Virus record (IMG/VR): IMGVR_UViG_3300008107_000184
Span: 1 to 64,000 of that record
From: a virus
Strand: one strand, 5' to 3'
DNA length: 64,000 nt
Position numbers and translations under genes: made by a program. Shown here piece by piece: positions 39,368 through 48,353 of the stretch. The first letter of the stretch is position 1. The number at the start of each line of letters is the position of its first letter. Below the pieces are notes generated by a model. That model was given only the letters and a program-made list of their open reading frames with translations, had not been told where the DNA came from and did not search any database.

Positions 39368-40606
39368 TTATAATTCGGCAGAAGCTCTAATGCGAACGTA
39401 AGTATGACCACACACTTCACCAGTAGAAAAGTTTCCGGATGTTCTAGAAGCTACAGATGAAACGGCACCCACTGTTGGAGCTTGATTATTACCATAAGTT
39501 ACAGCAGTACTGCCCCCATTATAATATATAAATCCAGAAGCTTGATATGCTGTATCATAAGTAACTACGGATGGACCAGTTCTCATTAATGGAGAAAGAG
39601 GTATGCTAAAATAACCATTAGTTGAACCAGGATACATATTAACTGTTCCCCCATTATATTCTTTTATTTGATAGTATCTTTCACATAATGCTAACTCTTG
39701 CCCAAAACTTCTTCTCTCAAACGGGGTCGCAACTGTACCGGATTCTAATTGAACTCCTGTGATAAAAAAGGTAGCATTAAGAGTTGAAATCCACTGAGTT
39801 TGTGATGATGTTGCTAATTCTACACTTCCTGTCCATGTATTATTTGTTGCCTGATAGTCTGTACCAGCACCTAGTGTCCACGACATATTCATACCACCAG
39901 AGTTGGTCTTTTCCCAAGTTCCAGTAGTATCTCCACTAATAATAATGGTTTTATACTCCCAAGTATCGGGAGAGTTAATTGAATAATTTATTGGAATAGC
40001 ACGACTGTCGGCATAGTTTGTAAGTGCGACACAATATGTCCCCGATATACTAGATTTTACCCAGAAAGATAAAGTTGCTGTTTTAGCATTGGTAGTTCCA
40101 TAGTGTAAATCGGCAACGTTATATCCCTCAAATCTATGACTAATAGAAGCGTAATCACCAGCAGCAATAGTGGCATCGGCGGTGGTGACTTGTGCTCTTA
40201 AAGCATTTGAAAAACCTTGACCAGTTGGTACGTCAGATGTTTGAATACCAGAAATAACACACGTTGAGTTTTTTTGAATGTTAAATCTATCTACTGGAAA
40301 TTGTCTATTACCAAATCCATCACCAGTAACTGAAACACTCGCTCCATTATTTCTCTGATCTAACCTCATATCTCCGTTAATTATTCTATTCCGGGCACCA
40401 GAAAGGGGACCATCATTAATAGAACCAATATAAGCAGTAGTAATACCAGCAGTTGTTACACCTACAATACTTGTAGCATTTAAAGTTGTAAAAGTAGAAA
40501 TCCCAGAGACACTCGCAGAATAAGTAATAGTTCCACCAGCAGTCCCGATAGCGACGTTAGTTCCACTCGCAGGAACGATAGCATTAACTCGGAGACTGCT
40601 AGCCAT
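39368..40606 (-). CDS. Tail fibre with jelly-roll carbohydrate-binding-like domain
   Basis: 412 residues. Short N-terminal shaft, then NRIINGDMRLDQRNNGASVS and FPVDRFNIQKN, which mark a jelly-roll domain seen in many phage fibres (residues about 80-295), ending with ATPFERRSFGQELALCERYY. The C-terminal ~100 residues form a separate beta domain. A sugar-binding tip is the likely role. Confidence 0.75.
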   Translation of the reverse strand: MASSLRVNAIVPASGTNVAIGTAGGTITYSASVSGISTFTTLNATSIVGVTTAGITTAYIGSINDGPLSGARNRIINGDMRLDQRNNGASVSVTGDGFGNRQFPVDRFNIQKNSTCVISGIQTSDVPTGQGFSNALRAQVTTADATIAAGDYASISHRFEGYNVADLHYGTTNAKTATLSFWVKSSISGTYCVALTNYADSRAIPINYSINSPDTWEYKTIIISGDTTGTWEKTNSGGMNMSWTLGAGTDYQATNNTWTGSVELATSSQTQWISTLNATFFITGVQLESGTVATPFERRSFGQELALCERYYQIKEYNGGTVNMYPGSTNGYFSIPLSPLMRTGPSVVTYDTAYQASGFIYYNGGSTAVTYGNNQAPTVGAVSSVASRTSGNFSTGEVCGHTYVRIRASAEL

Positions 40607-40626
40607 TTATAAACTCCTTTGTATTA

Positions 40627-40908
40627 TCAACCAGCGAGTGCTGCTGACGCTGCTGCTGCCTCTTCGTTTCTTTGTGCTGCTGTCTTGACTAAACCTTCTT
40701 CATAAGCTGCCAAAACCATATCTGGTTTGTTAGTAGCAGTGATTGCTTCGTTATTATCTAACTTATGCTTGACGTAAAGGTCGCAGATTTCGTCAATCGC
40801 AATGCGAGCACGATTGGTTGCTGCATTATCAATCCAGTCCTGAGGATCAGCAGCGACGTATTGAAGTGCTAGGTCTTCTGCTTCCGTTAAAGTAATTGTA
40901 TAGTCCAT
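40627..40908 (-). CDS. Small fibre-linked protein, copy 1
   Basis: 93 residues: MDYTITLTEAEDLALQYVAA, DWIDNAATNRARIAIDEICD, then an Ala-rich end. It is almost identical in protein to the gene at 55227 (two differences in the first 80 residues, EA versus QP, then different tails). Similar small proteins accompany fibre genes in cyanophages; function unknown. CTAAATA and ATAAATA boxes lie just upstream (40933-40949). Confidence 0.7.
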   Translation of the reverse strand: MDYTITLTEAEDLALQYVAADPQDWIDNAATNRARIAIDEICDLYVKHKLDNNEAITATNKPDMVLAAYEEGLVKTAAQRNEEAAAASAALAG

Positions 40909-40948
40909 ACTTATATGTAAATTGTTTTGAAGTATTTAGTGGTATTTA

Positions 40949-41803
40949 TTATGATATTTTGGCGCCTGAAAATGAAATAAAACCACTACCTGAAATTAAT
41001 TGAACACTATTTGATGCCCAATAAATATCAACTACATCATTTGTTGCTAAACTTACAATACATGATGCATTAATGATAGTATTTTCTCCAATATCATCTC
41101 CTGCAGTTTGTCTTAACTCTGCCCTTTGGCGAATATTTCCATTTACTCTTATATCCCACATTGATTCTGTATTTGCATCAGTATATGTTGAGGCTTGGAA
41201 AAAATAAACTCCACCGACTGGTGCAGTAAAGGCATAAGTTGAAGTATTATATGAGTTTGTGTTATCAAAACCACCACTATCAGAGGTGGAATTATACGGT
41301 AATCTTTGTGCTGATGTAATAGTTACAGATGTAGTAGCTGTTGCTCTGAATGCAGGTTGATATAGGACAGACATATATCCATTACTATCAACCTTAAATC
41401 TTTCTGTCCCAGATCCAATCTGCCCAGAATATAATCTAAAATTATCAATATAGTGGTGATGTATATTGCCAGAAGTTACACCAGTGTCCCATCCAGCGGC
41501 ATGAGGACTCATTACAAATCTTCCGGTGGTATTAATTCCGGAATGAACACCAGTTATATCAATAAATTTAGTCGGATTATCAGTCCCTATACCAATAGAT
41601 CCAGCAGCACCTACTCTTATTCTTTCGGTATTATTAGTACCTATGGTCAGTATATTAGTCGCAGGAGAAGCAATGGAAGCACCGGTGCCAACAGCAAAAC
41701 CACCACCAGTAATGCCACCACTAAGAGTTACTGGACTACTAATTGTTACAGTAGAGACACCAGTATCAGATTGAATATTATTAACTATAATTCTGCTAGT
41801 CAT
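40949..41803 (-). CDS. Tail fibre with C1q-like tip domain
   Basis: 284 residues from the ATG at 41803 (ATGA overlap with the upstream gene; the frame extends to a TTG at 41815). N-terminal shaft, then a C1q/TNF-like jelly roll from about residue 145: PAFRATATTSVTI, STYAFTAPVGGVYFFQAST, and an end SGSGFISFSGAKIS. C1q-like heads form trimers and serve as tips in some phage fibres. Confidence 0.75.
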   Translation of the reverse strand: MTSRIIVNNIQSDTGVSTVTISSPVTLSGGITGGGFAVGTGASIASPATNILTIGTNNTERIRVGAAGSIGIGTDNPTKFIDITGVHSGINTTGRFVMSPHAAGWDTGVTSGNIHHHYIDNFRLYSGQIGSGTERFKVDSNGYMSVLYQPAFRATATTSVTITSAQRLPYNSTSDSGGFDNTNSYNTSTYAFTAPVGGVYFFQASTYTDANTESMWDIRVNGNIRQRAELRQTAGDDIGENTIINASCIVSLATNDVVDIYWASNSVQLISGSGFISFSGAKIS

Positions 41804-42042
41804 ACGATTGTCCAAACTCCTTGTACTGTGACGGTGTAACCAGCACCGACTGTCACTGTTCCGGCAGTGACTCCGTTAGTTCCCAATGGTATCGTCACGT
41901 TCTCATCAATAGTATTTTTATTTGTTTTAATCACACCATAACTATCAACCCATTGTGAAGCACCATTGACGCTGATTGGATCTTTAAAATCAACTGTGCT
42001 ACCAGTTTGAGAGCGAATGTTTTGAACGTAGATGCGAGTCAT
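41800..42042 (-). CDS. Small fibre-cap protein, tandem copy A
   Basis: 80 residues from the ATG at 42042 (ATGA overlap). MTRIYVQNIRSQTGSTVDFK, NGASQWVDSYGVIKTN, then a C-terminal cap TNGVTAGTVTVGAGYTVTVQ ending GVWTIV. It is a paralogue of the next gene, and its cap also ends larger fibres at 44796 and 56536. Probably a minimal fibre unit or a decoration of one. Confidence 0.65.
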   Translation of the reverse strand: MTRIYVQNIRSQTGSTVDFKDPISVNGASQWVDSYGVIKTNKNTIDENVTIPLGTNGVTAGTVTVGAGYTVTVQGVWTIV

Positions 42043-42278
42043 ACAATTACCCACTCTCCATTTACTGTAACTTCATATCCAGGTTGAACTGTAATGGGAC
42101 CAGAAGAAAGACCATTGGTTCCTGCGGGAATGATCACATTTTCAGCAATGGTATCACGATTGGTTTTAATCACTCCATAAGTATCCACCCATTGCTTATC
42201 ACCATTTGCAGTGATGGTTTCTTTGAACTCCGTTGTTGTGGAAGTTGAATCAATAATATTGGCTTTGAGTGTGCTCAT
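42039..42278 (-). CDS. Small fibre-cap protein, tandem copy B
   Basis: 79 residues. Same plan as copy A: STLKANIIDSTSTTTEFKET, QWVDTYGVIKTNRDTIAENV, cap TNGLSSGPITVQPGYEVTVN ending GEWVIV. About half the residues match copy A, so the duplication is old. Has its own ATAAATA box. Confidence 0.65.
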   Translation of the reverse strand: MSTLKANIIDSTSTTTEFKETITANGDKQWVDTYGVIKTNRDTIAENVIIPAGTNGLSSGPITVQPGYEVTVNGEWVIV

Positions 42279-42290
42279 TGGTTTTTTGAA

Positions 42291-42297
42291 TATTTAT
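42291..42297 (-). promoter_or_regulatory. T4-late-type promoter box
   Basis: ATAAATA, with the TAA stop of the upstream gene (42294-42296) inside, 12 bases before the ATG at 42278 with an A-rich leader. Confidence 0.55.
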
Positions 42298-42614
42298 TCT
42301 GGTTTTGGATATTTTGCTTTGACTTCCATTACTCTTGTGAGCATTTCTTCATAGGCATCTCCACCTTTCCAAATCGCATCAAGTTGGTCTTTGATATCTG
42401 GATACTCTGGTGCTCTTTGGCGTTGGTATTCTTTTGCAGCATATTCTTCTTGAAGTCTAGCAATTTCTAATTCAATTTCCTCTCTCGTTGGACATTCTTC
42501 CTCTTCATCCAACCAATCTAAACCTTCATAAGTATTGTTTTTAACTATCCATTTTGTACCAGGAACTAAATTTCGTAGTGCTTCTACAACACCAATAGAA
42601 CGATTATAGGTCAT
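42294..42614 (-). CDS. Fibre chaperone-like protein, family copy 1
   Basis: 106 residues from the ATG at 42614, chosen because GGAGGT lies six bases upstream and it overlaps the preceding stop (ATGA). Contains EYQRQRAPEYPDIKDQLDAI then WKGGDAYEEMLTRVMEVKAK and YPKPE. Two more genes (43378 and 47987) share the APEYPD..D.L and VKAKYPKPE parts. Small helical proteins of this type follow fibre genes and probably aid folding. Confidence 0.7.
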   Translation of the reverse strand: MTYNRSIGVVEALRNLVPGTKWIVKNNTYEGLDWLDEEEECPTREEIELEIARLQEEYAAKEYQRQRAPEYPDIKDQLDAIWKGGDAYEEMLTRVMEVKAKYPKPE

Positions 42615-43360
42615 TGTGCCACCTCCCATACTTGTATGTAATTATTTCCCCAACCATAGTTAAACTCACCAGATCCGCCATAAGGTTGTATGGATAATAA
42701 AAATGTTGTTGAATTGGTTGAGTTAGACACCACGGAAGTATTACAGTGAACTTGATAATGGTGATTCACCTCATCTCCTTTATAAGCAAAGAATAAGGAA
42801 TTTCTTTGATAACTTCCATTTATTGCTGAACCATCTCTTTTAATCATTGCGGATATTCCTTCAGATGGAATAATTCTCGTCTGACACTCTGCGTGAATGA
42901 TTAATCTACTATTTGAAAATTTTGGAGTAATTGAAACTGTAACAGGAGTATTGTAAATTACATCTTCACTAATAGTGACATAAACATCATTGACTGATGG
43001 GACTCTATATTCACTATACTGTACAAGTGTTCCGGGAGCATAAAGACTTCCAGTATCCGTGCCAACTAGTTTATGTCCAGTTGGAACTGTAATGGTATTA
43101 TCACTCCCTCTAATTGTTGTTAAAGTACTAATACCTATTGAATTGATATTACCAGCAACATTGCCAGTTACATTACCAGTAACATTGCCAGTTACATTAC
43201 CAGTAACATTGCCAGTAATATTACCAGTAACGTTACCAACGAAAGTCCCACTACCACCAGAACTCAAAGTAGTTGTACCAATTTTGAAGTCAGTAGCACT
43301 CACCGTGACAGTCTGACCTGTTCCAACTGGTTTTATTGTATTGACATTCAGAATGCTCAT
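42611..43360 (-). CDS. Tail-fibre-like protein with GNVTGN shaft
   Basis: 249 residues. Fibre start MSILNVNTIKPVGTGQTVTV, a shaft of GN(V/I)TGN repeats (about residues 40-68), then a C-terminal beta domain with VSITPKFSNSRLIIHAECQT that ends VWEVAQ. The end domain is related to that of the 355-residue fibre (43704). Confidence 0.7.
   Translation of the reverse strand: MSILNVNTIKPVGTGQTVTVSATDFKIGTTTLSSGGSGTFVGNVTGNITGNVTGNVTGNVTGNVTGNVAGNINSIGISTLTTIRGSDNTITVPTGHKLVGTDTGSLYAPGTLVQYSEYRVPSVNDVYVTISEDVIYNTPVTVSITPKFSNSRLIIHAECQTRIIPSEGISAMIKRDGSAINGSYQRNSLFFAYKGDEVNHHYQVHCNTSVVSNSTNSTTFLLSIQPYGGSGEFNYGWGNNYIQVWEVAQ
43150..43240 (-). repeat. GNVTGN-encoding tandem repeat
   Basis: A 12-bp unit alternating two synonymous forms (ACATTGCCAGTT and ACATTACCAGTA on the plus strand) is repeated about seven times. 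The alternation gives a 24-bp higher-order unit, a likely site for slippage and fibre length change. Confidence 0.8.
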
Positions 43361-43374
43361 TGGAGTTTTTTAGG

Positions 43375-43381
43375 TATTTAT
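43375..43381 (-). promoter_or_regulatory. T4-late-type promoter box
   Basis: ATAAATA before the fibre at 43360, containing the TAA stop (43378-43380) of the gene upstream. Confidence 0.55.
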
Positions 43382-43704
43382 TGTTTTGGTTTAGGATACT
43401 TTAATTTAACTGCTTCACATTTAGCATAATACTCATCAAGTTTTGTATTATCGCCTTTTGAAGACCAATACAAAGCATCAGCAAGTTCTTTCAAGTCTGG
43501 ATATTCTGGTGCTCTTAATCTTTGATATTCTTGCTGACTATATTCTGTTTGAAGTCTTGCTATTTCTGCTTCTACTTCCTCTTCTGTTGGTTGTTGATAT
43601 ACTTCGTCCCACCAGTCAATAGTGTTATAATCATCGTCTCTTATTGAAAATTCCGCACCAGGTAATAAAGAATCAATTGCTTGGTGAATTGTTATTTTTT
43701 TCAT
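43378..43704 (-). CDS. Fibre chaperone-like protein, family copy 2
   Basis: 108 residues from the ATG at 43704 (TAATG overlap, GGAGGT upstream). Contains EYQRLRAPEYPDLKELADAL and CEAVKLKYPKPKQ, clearly related to the gene at 42294. N-terminus KKITIHQAIDSLLPGAEFSI parallels the VEALRNLVPGTKW of copy 1. Confidence 0.7.
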   Translation of the reverse strand: MKKITIHQAIDSLLPGAEFSIRDDDYNTIDWWDEVYQQPTEEEVEAEIARLQTEYSQQEYQRLRAPEYPDLKELADALYWSSKGDNTKLDEYYAKCEAVKLKYPKPKQ

Positions 43705-44771
43705 TACGCTGCTACCTCCATTAAAGTCCAAGAAGAATTAAAATCTCCTGCTGATCCAACAAACATAACTCCACCACATCCTGTTGCCCTACAATACAAT
43801 TCATAACTAATCAATGATGTCGTCGCTGGACTGTCTAACCAAGTAAAAGTATATGCGGGCATATCATTTGTATATGAAGCAGTAATACCATCTCTATAAG
43901 AGTCCATTAAACTTGGAGAAACTACAGTTCCACCTCTAGCAATTGCTATATTTCCATCACAAATAAATTGACATCCGATAGTTACAGTGTGAAGTATCTT
44001 ACTAGTAGATGCACTTGGTGTAATAGTATTTGTAAAACCAGTGGCTCTATATGTTGAAGAAGTGGAAGTAGCAGTAAAAGATGAAGAACCCAAATCTTTC
44101 CAAATTACTTGAAGAATACTTCCAGTTTGTTGAAGAATTGGATTGCCAGAACTATTTAATACTTTTGTCCCCGCTGCTGAAAGTTTTAGGTTTCCAGAGC
44201 TATCAATTCTTGCTCTTTCATTTGCACCAGTAGAAAATATAATTGGATTGCTGGTATCTGCTTGTAAGGATAATGTATCGTAAGAATAAATTAAACTTCC
44301 AGTTCCAGTTATACCGCCATAACTATAAGAAGAACCTGTTCTTGATAATTGGACGTTTCTAGTTCCATCACTAATTCTTATACCATCGGATGAAGTGCCA
44401 AGAGATGTTGGATCACTTACTCCAATATGAGTTTTGTTTAATGGATTATTAGTTCCCAATCCAATAAAACCAGTAGCAGTTGTAGTAATAACTGTTCCAC
44501 CAGTTCCAACATTTAATCTTGTAAAAGTAGAAACACCAGTGGTATTAACGTTCGCAGCAGTAATGACACCTACAAACTGAATATTACCATTTGGATCAAC
44601 AGTAAATGTATTGCCCGTTGTGTTAATTCCTACCGTGGTAATACCAACAGTCTTACCATCAATCTGTACCAGAACTCTTCCCTGCGAGTTGGTAACTTTA
44701 ACCTTCTCATCAATAGTAGGACTTGAAGCATCTGCCTTTGCTTCTATATTACTAACGCGGAGAGTGCTCAT
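43704..44771 (-). CDS. Tail-fibre-like protein
   Basis: 355 residues. Starts STLRVSNIEAKADASSPTID; shaft with GVGTGG and LGTNNPLNKTHIG elements; C-terminal domain from about residue 235 (YRATGFTNTITPSASTSKIL ... WTLMEVAA), related to the end of the 249-residue fibre. Followed directly by its likely chaperone gene. Confidence 0.7.
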   Translation of the reverse strand: MSTLRVSNIEAKADASSPTIDEKVKVTNSQGRVLVQIDGKTVGITTVGINTTGNTFTVDPNGNIQFVGVITAANVNTTGVSTFTRLNVGTGGTVITTTATGFIGLGTNNPLNKTHIGVSDPTSLGTSSDGIRISDGTRNVQLSRTGSSYSYGGITGTGSLIYSYDTLSLQADTSNPIIFSTGANERARIDSSGNLKLSAAGTKVLNSSGNPILQQTGSILQVIWKDLGSSSFTATSTSSTYRATGFTNTITPSASTSKILHTVTIGCQFICDGNIAIARGGTVVSPSLMDSYRDGITASYTNDMPAYTFTWLDSPATTSLISYELYCRATGCGGVMFVGSAGDFNSSWTLMEVAA

Positions 44772-44792
44772 TCCTTTATATCACCTTTTGAA

Positions 44793-44799
44793 TATTTAG
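44793..44799 (-). promoter_or_regulatory. Late promoter box CTAAATA
   Basis: CTAAATA before the fibre at 44771, containing the TAA stop of the upstream gene (44796-44798). Confidence 0.55.
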
Positions 44800-45536
44800 A
44801 CTACGACTAAAACGGAACCAGTTGCAACGTCAATTGTAATACCAAGTCCAACTGTTACGGGACCAATTACAAGACCGTTTTTACCTGATGGAATAAAAAG
44901 ATTTGAATCAATATTTTGATCTGTTAAAATGGCACCATCTACAAGAGCAATGTTACCAACTGCCTGAATTGCTCCTTCAGAGTTAGCAGCACCAGCAATA
45001 GTTGTGGTATTGATTCCAAGAATCTTTGTGGTATGAACACCAACAGCATTGGCACTGAATGTTCCACCCGCGCCAGCATTTCCAGAAATACTTACATCAA
45101 TAGAATTGGTTGATGAATTATAGGCAAAAGTATTTCCAAAACCAATAAAGTTAAGTTGAGTAACACCAACTCCAATGTTGACGCCGCCAGACTGAATACC
45201 AACTCCTCTTGCTGAAGGTGCTAGTTTTGCAAAGGTAACTGATCCATCAGCAGGAACACCAACACCTAGTGCAACTCCAAGAGAAATGCAAAAGAAGTCA
45301 TCAGTTGATTGTGGTGCTGCTGCGAAGATGATTTGGTTTTCATCAATCTCATATGCTGATGATGGTTCTTGTATAACACCACCAAGAGATACCAGAATTG
45401 AAAATGGTGATCCAGGATAGTATGGATTTCCACCAGAGGTTAAGTTGAATCTTACGGTAGACCCATTAAACTGTGATGAGATATCATCCAGTTTGAGATA
45501 ATTTCCAGCGTCTAATTGTCTACCAATATATGCCAT
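44796..45536 (-). CDS. Tail-fibre-like protein with shared C-terminal cap
   Basis: 246 residues. MAYIGRQLDAGNYLKLDDIS then FNGSTVRFNLTSGG and GGVIQEPSSAYEI form an N-terminal domain known from phage fibre adaptor proteins (also in the 428-residue protein at 56536). C-terminus has the cap SGKNGLVIGPVTVGLGITID ending VLVVV. Its small size suggests an adaptor or short spike. Confidence 0.7.
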   Translation of the reverse strand: MAYIGRQLDAGNYLKLDDISSQFNGSTVRFNLTSGGNPYYPGSPFSILVSLGGVIQEPSSAYEIDENQIIFAAAPQSTDDFFCISLGVALGVGVPADGSVTFAKLAPSARGVGIQSGGVNIGVGVTQLNFIGFGNTFAYNSSTNSIDVSISGNAGAGGTFSANAVGVHTTKILGINTTTIAGAANSEGAIQAVGNIALVDGAILTDQNIDSNLFIPSGKNGLVIGPVTVGLGITIDVATGSVLVVV

Positions 45537-45550
45537 TATGGTTTTTTAGA

Positions 45551-45557
45551 TATTTAT
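45551..45557 (-). promoter_or_regulatory. T4-late-type promoter box
   Basis: ATAAATA followed by TCTAAAAAACC, before the gene at 45536; the TAA stop of the glycine-rich fibre (45554-45556) lies inside. Confidence 0.55.
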
Positions 45558-47980
45558 GATGGGTAGGAGATGATGACGATACCGGAACCACCAGTTCCAC
45601 CACTTCTATAGTATGGATATCCTCCAGCGCCCCCGCCGCCACCGGTGTTTGCTTGACCTACTGTAGCAAGTGTTCCAGAACCTGTAGATCCATTTCCACC
45701 ACCACCGCCGCCACCGGTGCCACCAGTTCCGTTATAAGCTCCACCACCACCGCCGCCAGAATAAGTTAATGTTGTGCCAGAAATGGTAAAAGCAAGACCA
45801 CTTCCACCATTTCCACCAGTTCCACCAGAAGCATTACTTCCGGCATTGCCAGCGCCGCCGCCGCCACCGCCTGAACCATAACCATCTCCACCGCCACTAT
45901 TGCTTCCAGTTCCACCAGGATTTCCCCATCCTAACGGTGGGGAGGCAGTTACAGGAGCACCACCAGTGGCACCTGATCCAGTTCCTCCTGGTTGAATTGG
46001 TCCACCAGGTCCAGGAGCTCTACCGCCTCCACCACCACAACCACCAGGAAGACCTGTACTTCCATAGTTTGGAGAACCTGCTCCACCACCAGTAGCAGTT
46101 ACTGTAGTTGAAAGTGATAAAGAACTATTTGATCCATTCGTCGCCTGAATGCCCATATCTCCATTTCCACCTTGCCCACCTCCACCAACTGTTACGGTGT
46201 ATTGTCCTGGAGATGCTGAAACTGGTGCCGAAGTCGCATATTGAATTGCTCCTGCCCCACCACCACCAGAAATAGTACCCCCGCCACCGCCGCCACCAGC
46301 GATAACCAAATAATCAATAGAAGTTAAAGATGGGCTTAATATGCTAAAGGTGCCAGAACCTAAAAATGTATGAATTGTTTTTGTTGGAGAATATGAAACT
46401 GTACCGCCACTTGCTTTTGCTGCGATTAAACCTTGTTGATATCGAATTACAACAACACCAGATGCACCAGACTTTGAAACATTAGGAGATGCATGTGATG
46501 CTCCACCACCGCCCCCACCTGTGTTAGCAGTTCCATCATTTCCTGCTCCTGCTGGTGATCCACCACTACCACCTCCACCAGGTCCACCAGATCCCCCTTG
46601 ACCTGCTACATTTGCTCCACCACCACCGCCACCTGCATAAGTCACTGATGTTCCTGTAAGACTATATGATAATCCGTCACCACCAACGCCACCATATGTA
46701 GATGGACCAGGACCAGAAGTTCCCATTGGATTACCTTGTCTTCCTGCTCCGCCACCACCTCCAAAAGCAGCATAAACGGATGGATTATGTTGACCATATC
46801 CACCAGGATTTCCTTGACCAGAAGTTCCAGAACCACCACCAATAGATGGAATCGTAGCAACTGCGCCGCCGCCGCCGCCAGAACCTCCAGGATGTCCAGC
46901 AGCTGCTGGTGCTGAAGGTGAAAATTCTCCTCCACCACCGCCACTAATTGCAGTAATAGTTGTTATATCAGGTCTTGATATTGTTGATGGAGTTCCATCA
47001 TTTGGTGTTCCTGCTGCTGGGAGTCCTGCACCACCACTACCAATTGTAACTGAATAAGAACCTGGTGTAATTGGATATGAAGAGTTGTACAATAAACCAC
47101 CAGCACCACCTCCGCCACCACCTCCAGAGGGACCAGCACCGCCACCACCGCCGCCAGCGACTACCAAATATTCAATAACTGCGTCTGTTCTAGAAGAAGT
47201 AACGTTAAATGTTCCAGAAGAAGTGAAACGATGTGCTCTATAAAAAGCACCATTTAGTTCATATTCACTTATAGTTCCACCTGTTGCCTGAATATAAGGC
47301 GATCCAACATTTGCCCATCCCTGAATATTTCCATTGTAAACTTGAACTGCCCCTTCTGTCGCATTGTAAATTATAGTTCCAGTTGCAGTATTGATGCCAG
47401 CATTTCTACCAGTGGTGCTTGTGGTTCCTAAACCAACCAAATTATTTCTTATAAACGCATTTCCAACAGTGATACTTGAAGCTGAACCAACTTGAACTCC
47501 ATTAGTCGCAGTAATGATACCAGAAGATTGAAGTCCTTGTGACTGTAAAACTCCAAAGACAGTCGCACCGTATCCTGTGGTTTCCAGTTCTTTTGAGTTA
47601 TCATAATAAAGTTCTGCTGCTCCATTTGTATTAAATACGGCAAGTAATTCACTAAAAGCAGCATTGTATAATATTATGCCATTACTTCCAGCAATAGCTA
47701 AATTTCCAGTTCCAGAATCACTAATTATACTGTTGGACCCATCGTGATAAATCTGCAGATCATTACTATCACCTAAAAGAATTTTATCATTATCACCAAG
47801 ATTCACATTACTTTGGAATGTGGAGACGCCTGATACATTTAGTGCTGTGGAATTGACATTCCCGTAGTTTGGTGCTGTGATCGAAGTCGCAGTAATCACA
47901 CCAGTGATATTAATGCCCGTCAAAGGTGCGGTGCTTGAAATACCAGAACTGGTGATTTGTGTAAGACGGTCAAGTGCCAT
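45554..47980 (-). CDS. Large glycine-rich tail fibre/adhesin
   Basis: 808 residues. N-terminal fibre part with DLQIYHDGSNSIISDSGTGN and the AELYYDNSKELETTGYG module (also present in the partial protein at the right edge). From about residue 265 two glycine-rich domains occur, each opening with VEYLVVAGGGGGG or IDYLVIAGGGGGG and a PGSYSVTIGSGGAG strand, the PF21722-like glycine-rich fold. Both domains end in a GV/GIVVI(R/S)Y strand. Probably a polyglycine-II adhesin at a fibre tip. Confidence 0.75.
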   Translation of the reverse strand: MALDRLTQITSSGISSTAPLTGINITGVITATSITAPNYGNVNSTALNVSGVSTFQSNVNLGDNDKILLGDSNDLQIYHDGSNSIISDSGTGNLAIAGSNGIILYNAAFSELLAVFNTNGAAELYYDNSKELETTGYGATVFGVLQSQGLQSSGIITATNGVQVGSASSITVGNAFIRNNLVGLGTTSTTGRNAGINTATGTIIYNATEGAVQVYNGNIQGWANVGSPYIQATGGTISEYELNGAFYRAHRFTSSGTFNVTSSRTDAVIEYLVVAGGGGGGAGPSGGGGGGGAGGLLYNSSYPITPGSYSVTIGSGGAGLPAAGTPNDGTPSTISRPDITTITAISGGGGGEFSPSAPAAAGHPGGSGGGGGAVATIPSIGGGSGTSGQGNPGGYGQHNPSVYAAFGGGGGAGRQGNPMGTSGPGPSTYGGVGGDGLSYSLTGTSVTYAGGGGGGANVAGQGGSGGPGGGGSGGSPAGAGNDGTANTGGGGGGASHASPNVSKSGASGVVVIRYQQGLIAAKASGGTVSYSPTKTIHTFLGSGTFSILSPSLTSIDYLVIAGGGGGGGTISGGGGAGAIQYATSAPVSASPGQYTVTVGGGGQGGNGDMGIQATNGSNSSLSLSTTVTATGGGAGSPNYGSTGLPGGCGGGGGRAPGPGGPIQPGGTGSGATGGAPVTASPPLGWGNPGGTGSNSGGGDGYGSGGGGGGAGNAGSNASGGTGGNGGSGLAFTISGTTLTYSGGGGGGAYNGTGGTGGGGGGGNGSTGSGTLATVGQANTGGGGGAGGYPYYRSGGTGGSGIVIISYPS

Positions 47981-47986
47981 TTATTT

Positions 47987-48328
47987 TTACTGCGGTGGTT
48001 GTCCTTCTGGTTTTGGATGTCTTGCTTTTACTGCCTCTACCATCTGAACCCATTTACCATTCTCCAAATTACCAGACTTGATATCATCAAAGAGAAGGTT
48101 CAGTTGGTCTTTCCAATCTCCATACTCCGTTTCACGATTACGGGCATAGAGGTAGTAATTATAAGTTTCTACATCCTTTTGAATTTGCGCTTCTACTTCT
48201 TCCCATTCAGGTGGTTCAGATCCATTTGGACATTCCCACCTTGTAAAAGTCCTATTATATAAGTCAAACTTAGCATCAGGACGAAGATATTTAATAGCGG
48301 TATCAACACCAGGCAAACGAATATTCAT
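47987..48328 (-). CDS. Fibre chaperone-like protein, family copy 3
   Basis: 113 residues. RNRETEYGDWKDQLNLLFDD and VEAVKARHPKPEGQ relate it to the genes at 42294 and 43378, but it is the most divergent of the three. N-terminus MNIRLPGVDTAIKYLRPDAK. Precedes the glycine-rich fibre gene in the opposite order (gene then fibre), seven bases upstream. Confidence 0.6.
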   Translation of the reverse strand: MNIRLPGVDTAIKYLRPDAKFDLYNRTFTRWECPNGSEPPEWEEVEAQIQKDVETYNYYLYARNRETEYGDWKDQLNLLFDDIKSGNLENGKWVQMVEAVKARHPKPEGQPPQ

Positions 48329-48353
48329 TTCAGTAGTCTCCTAATATAAGTTA

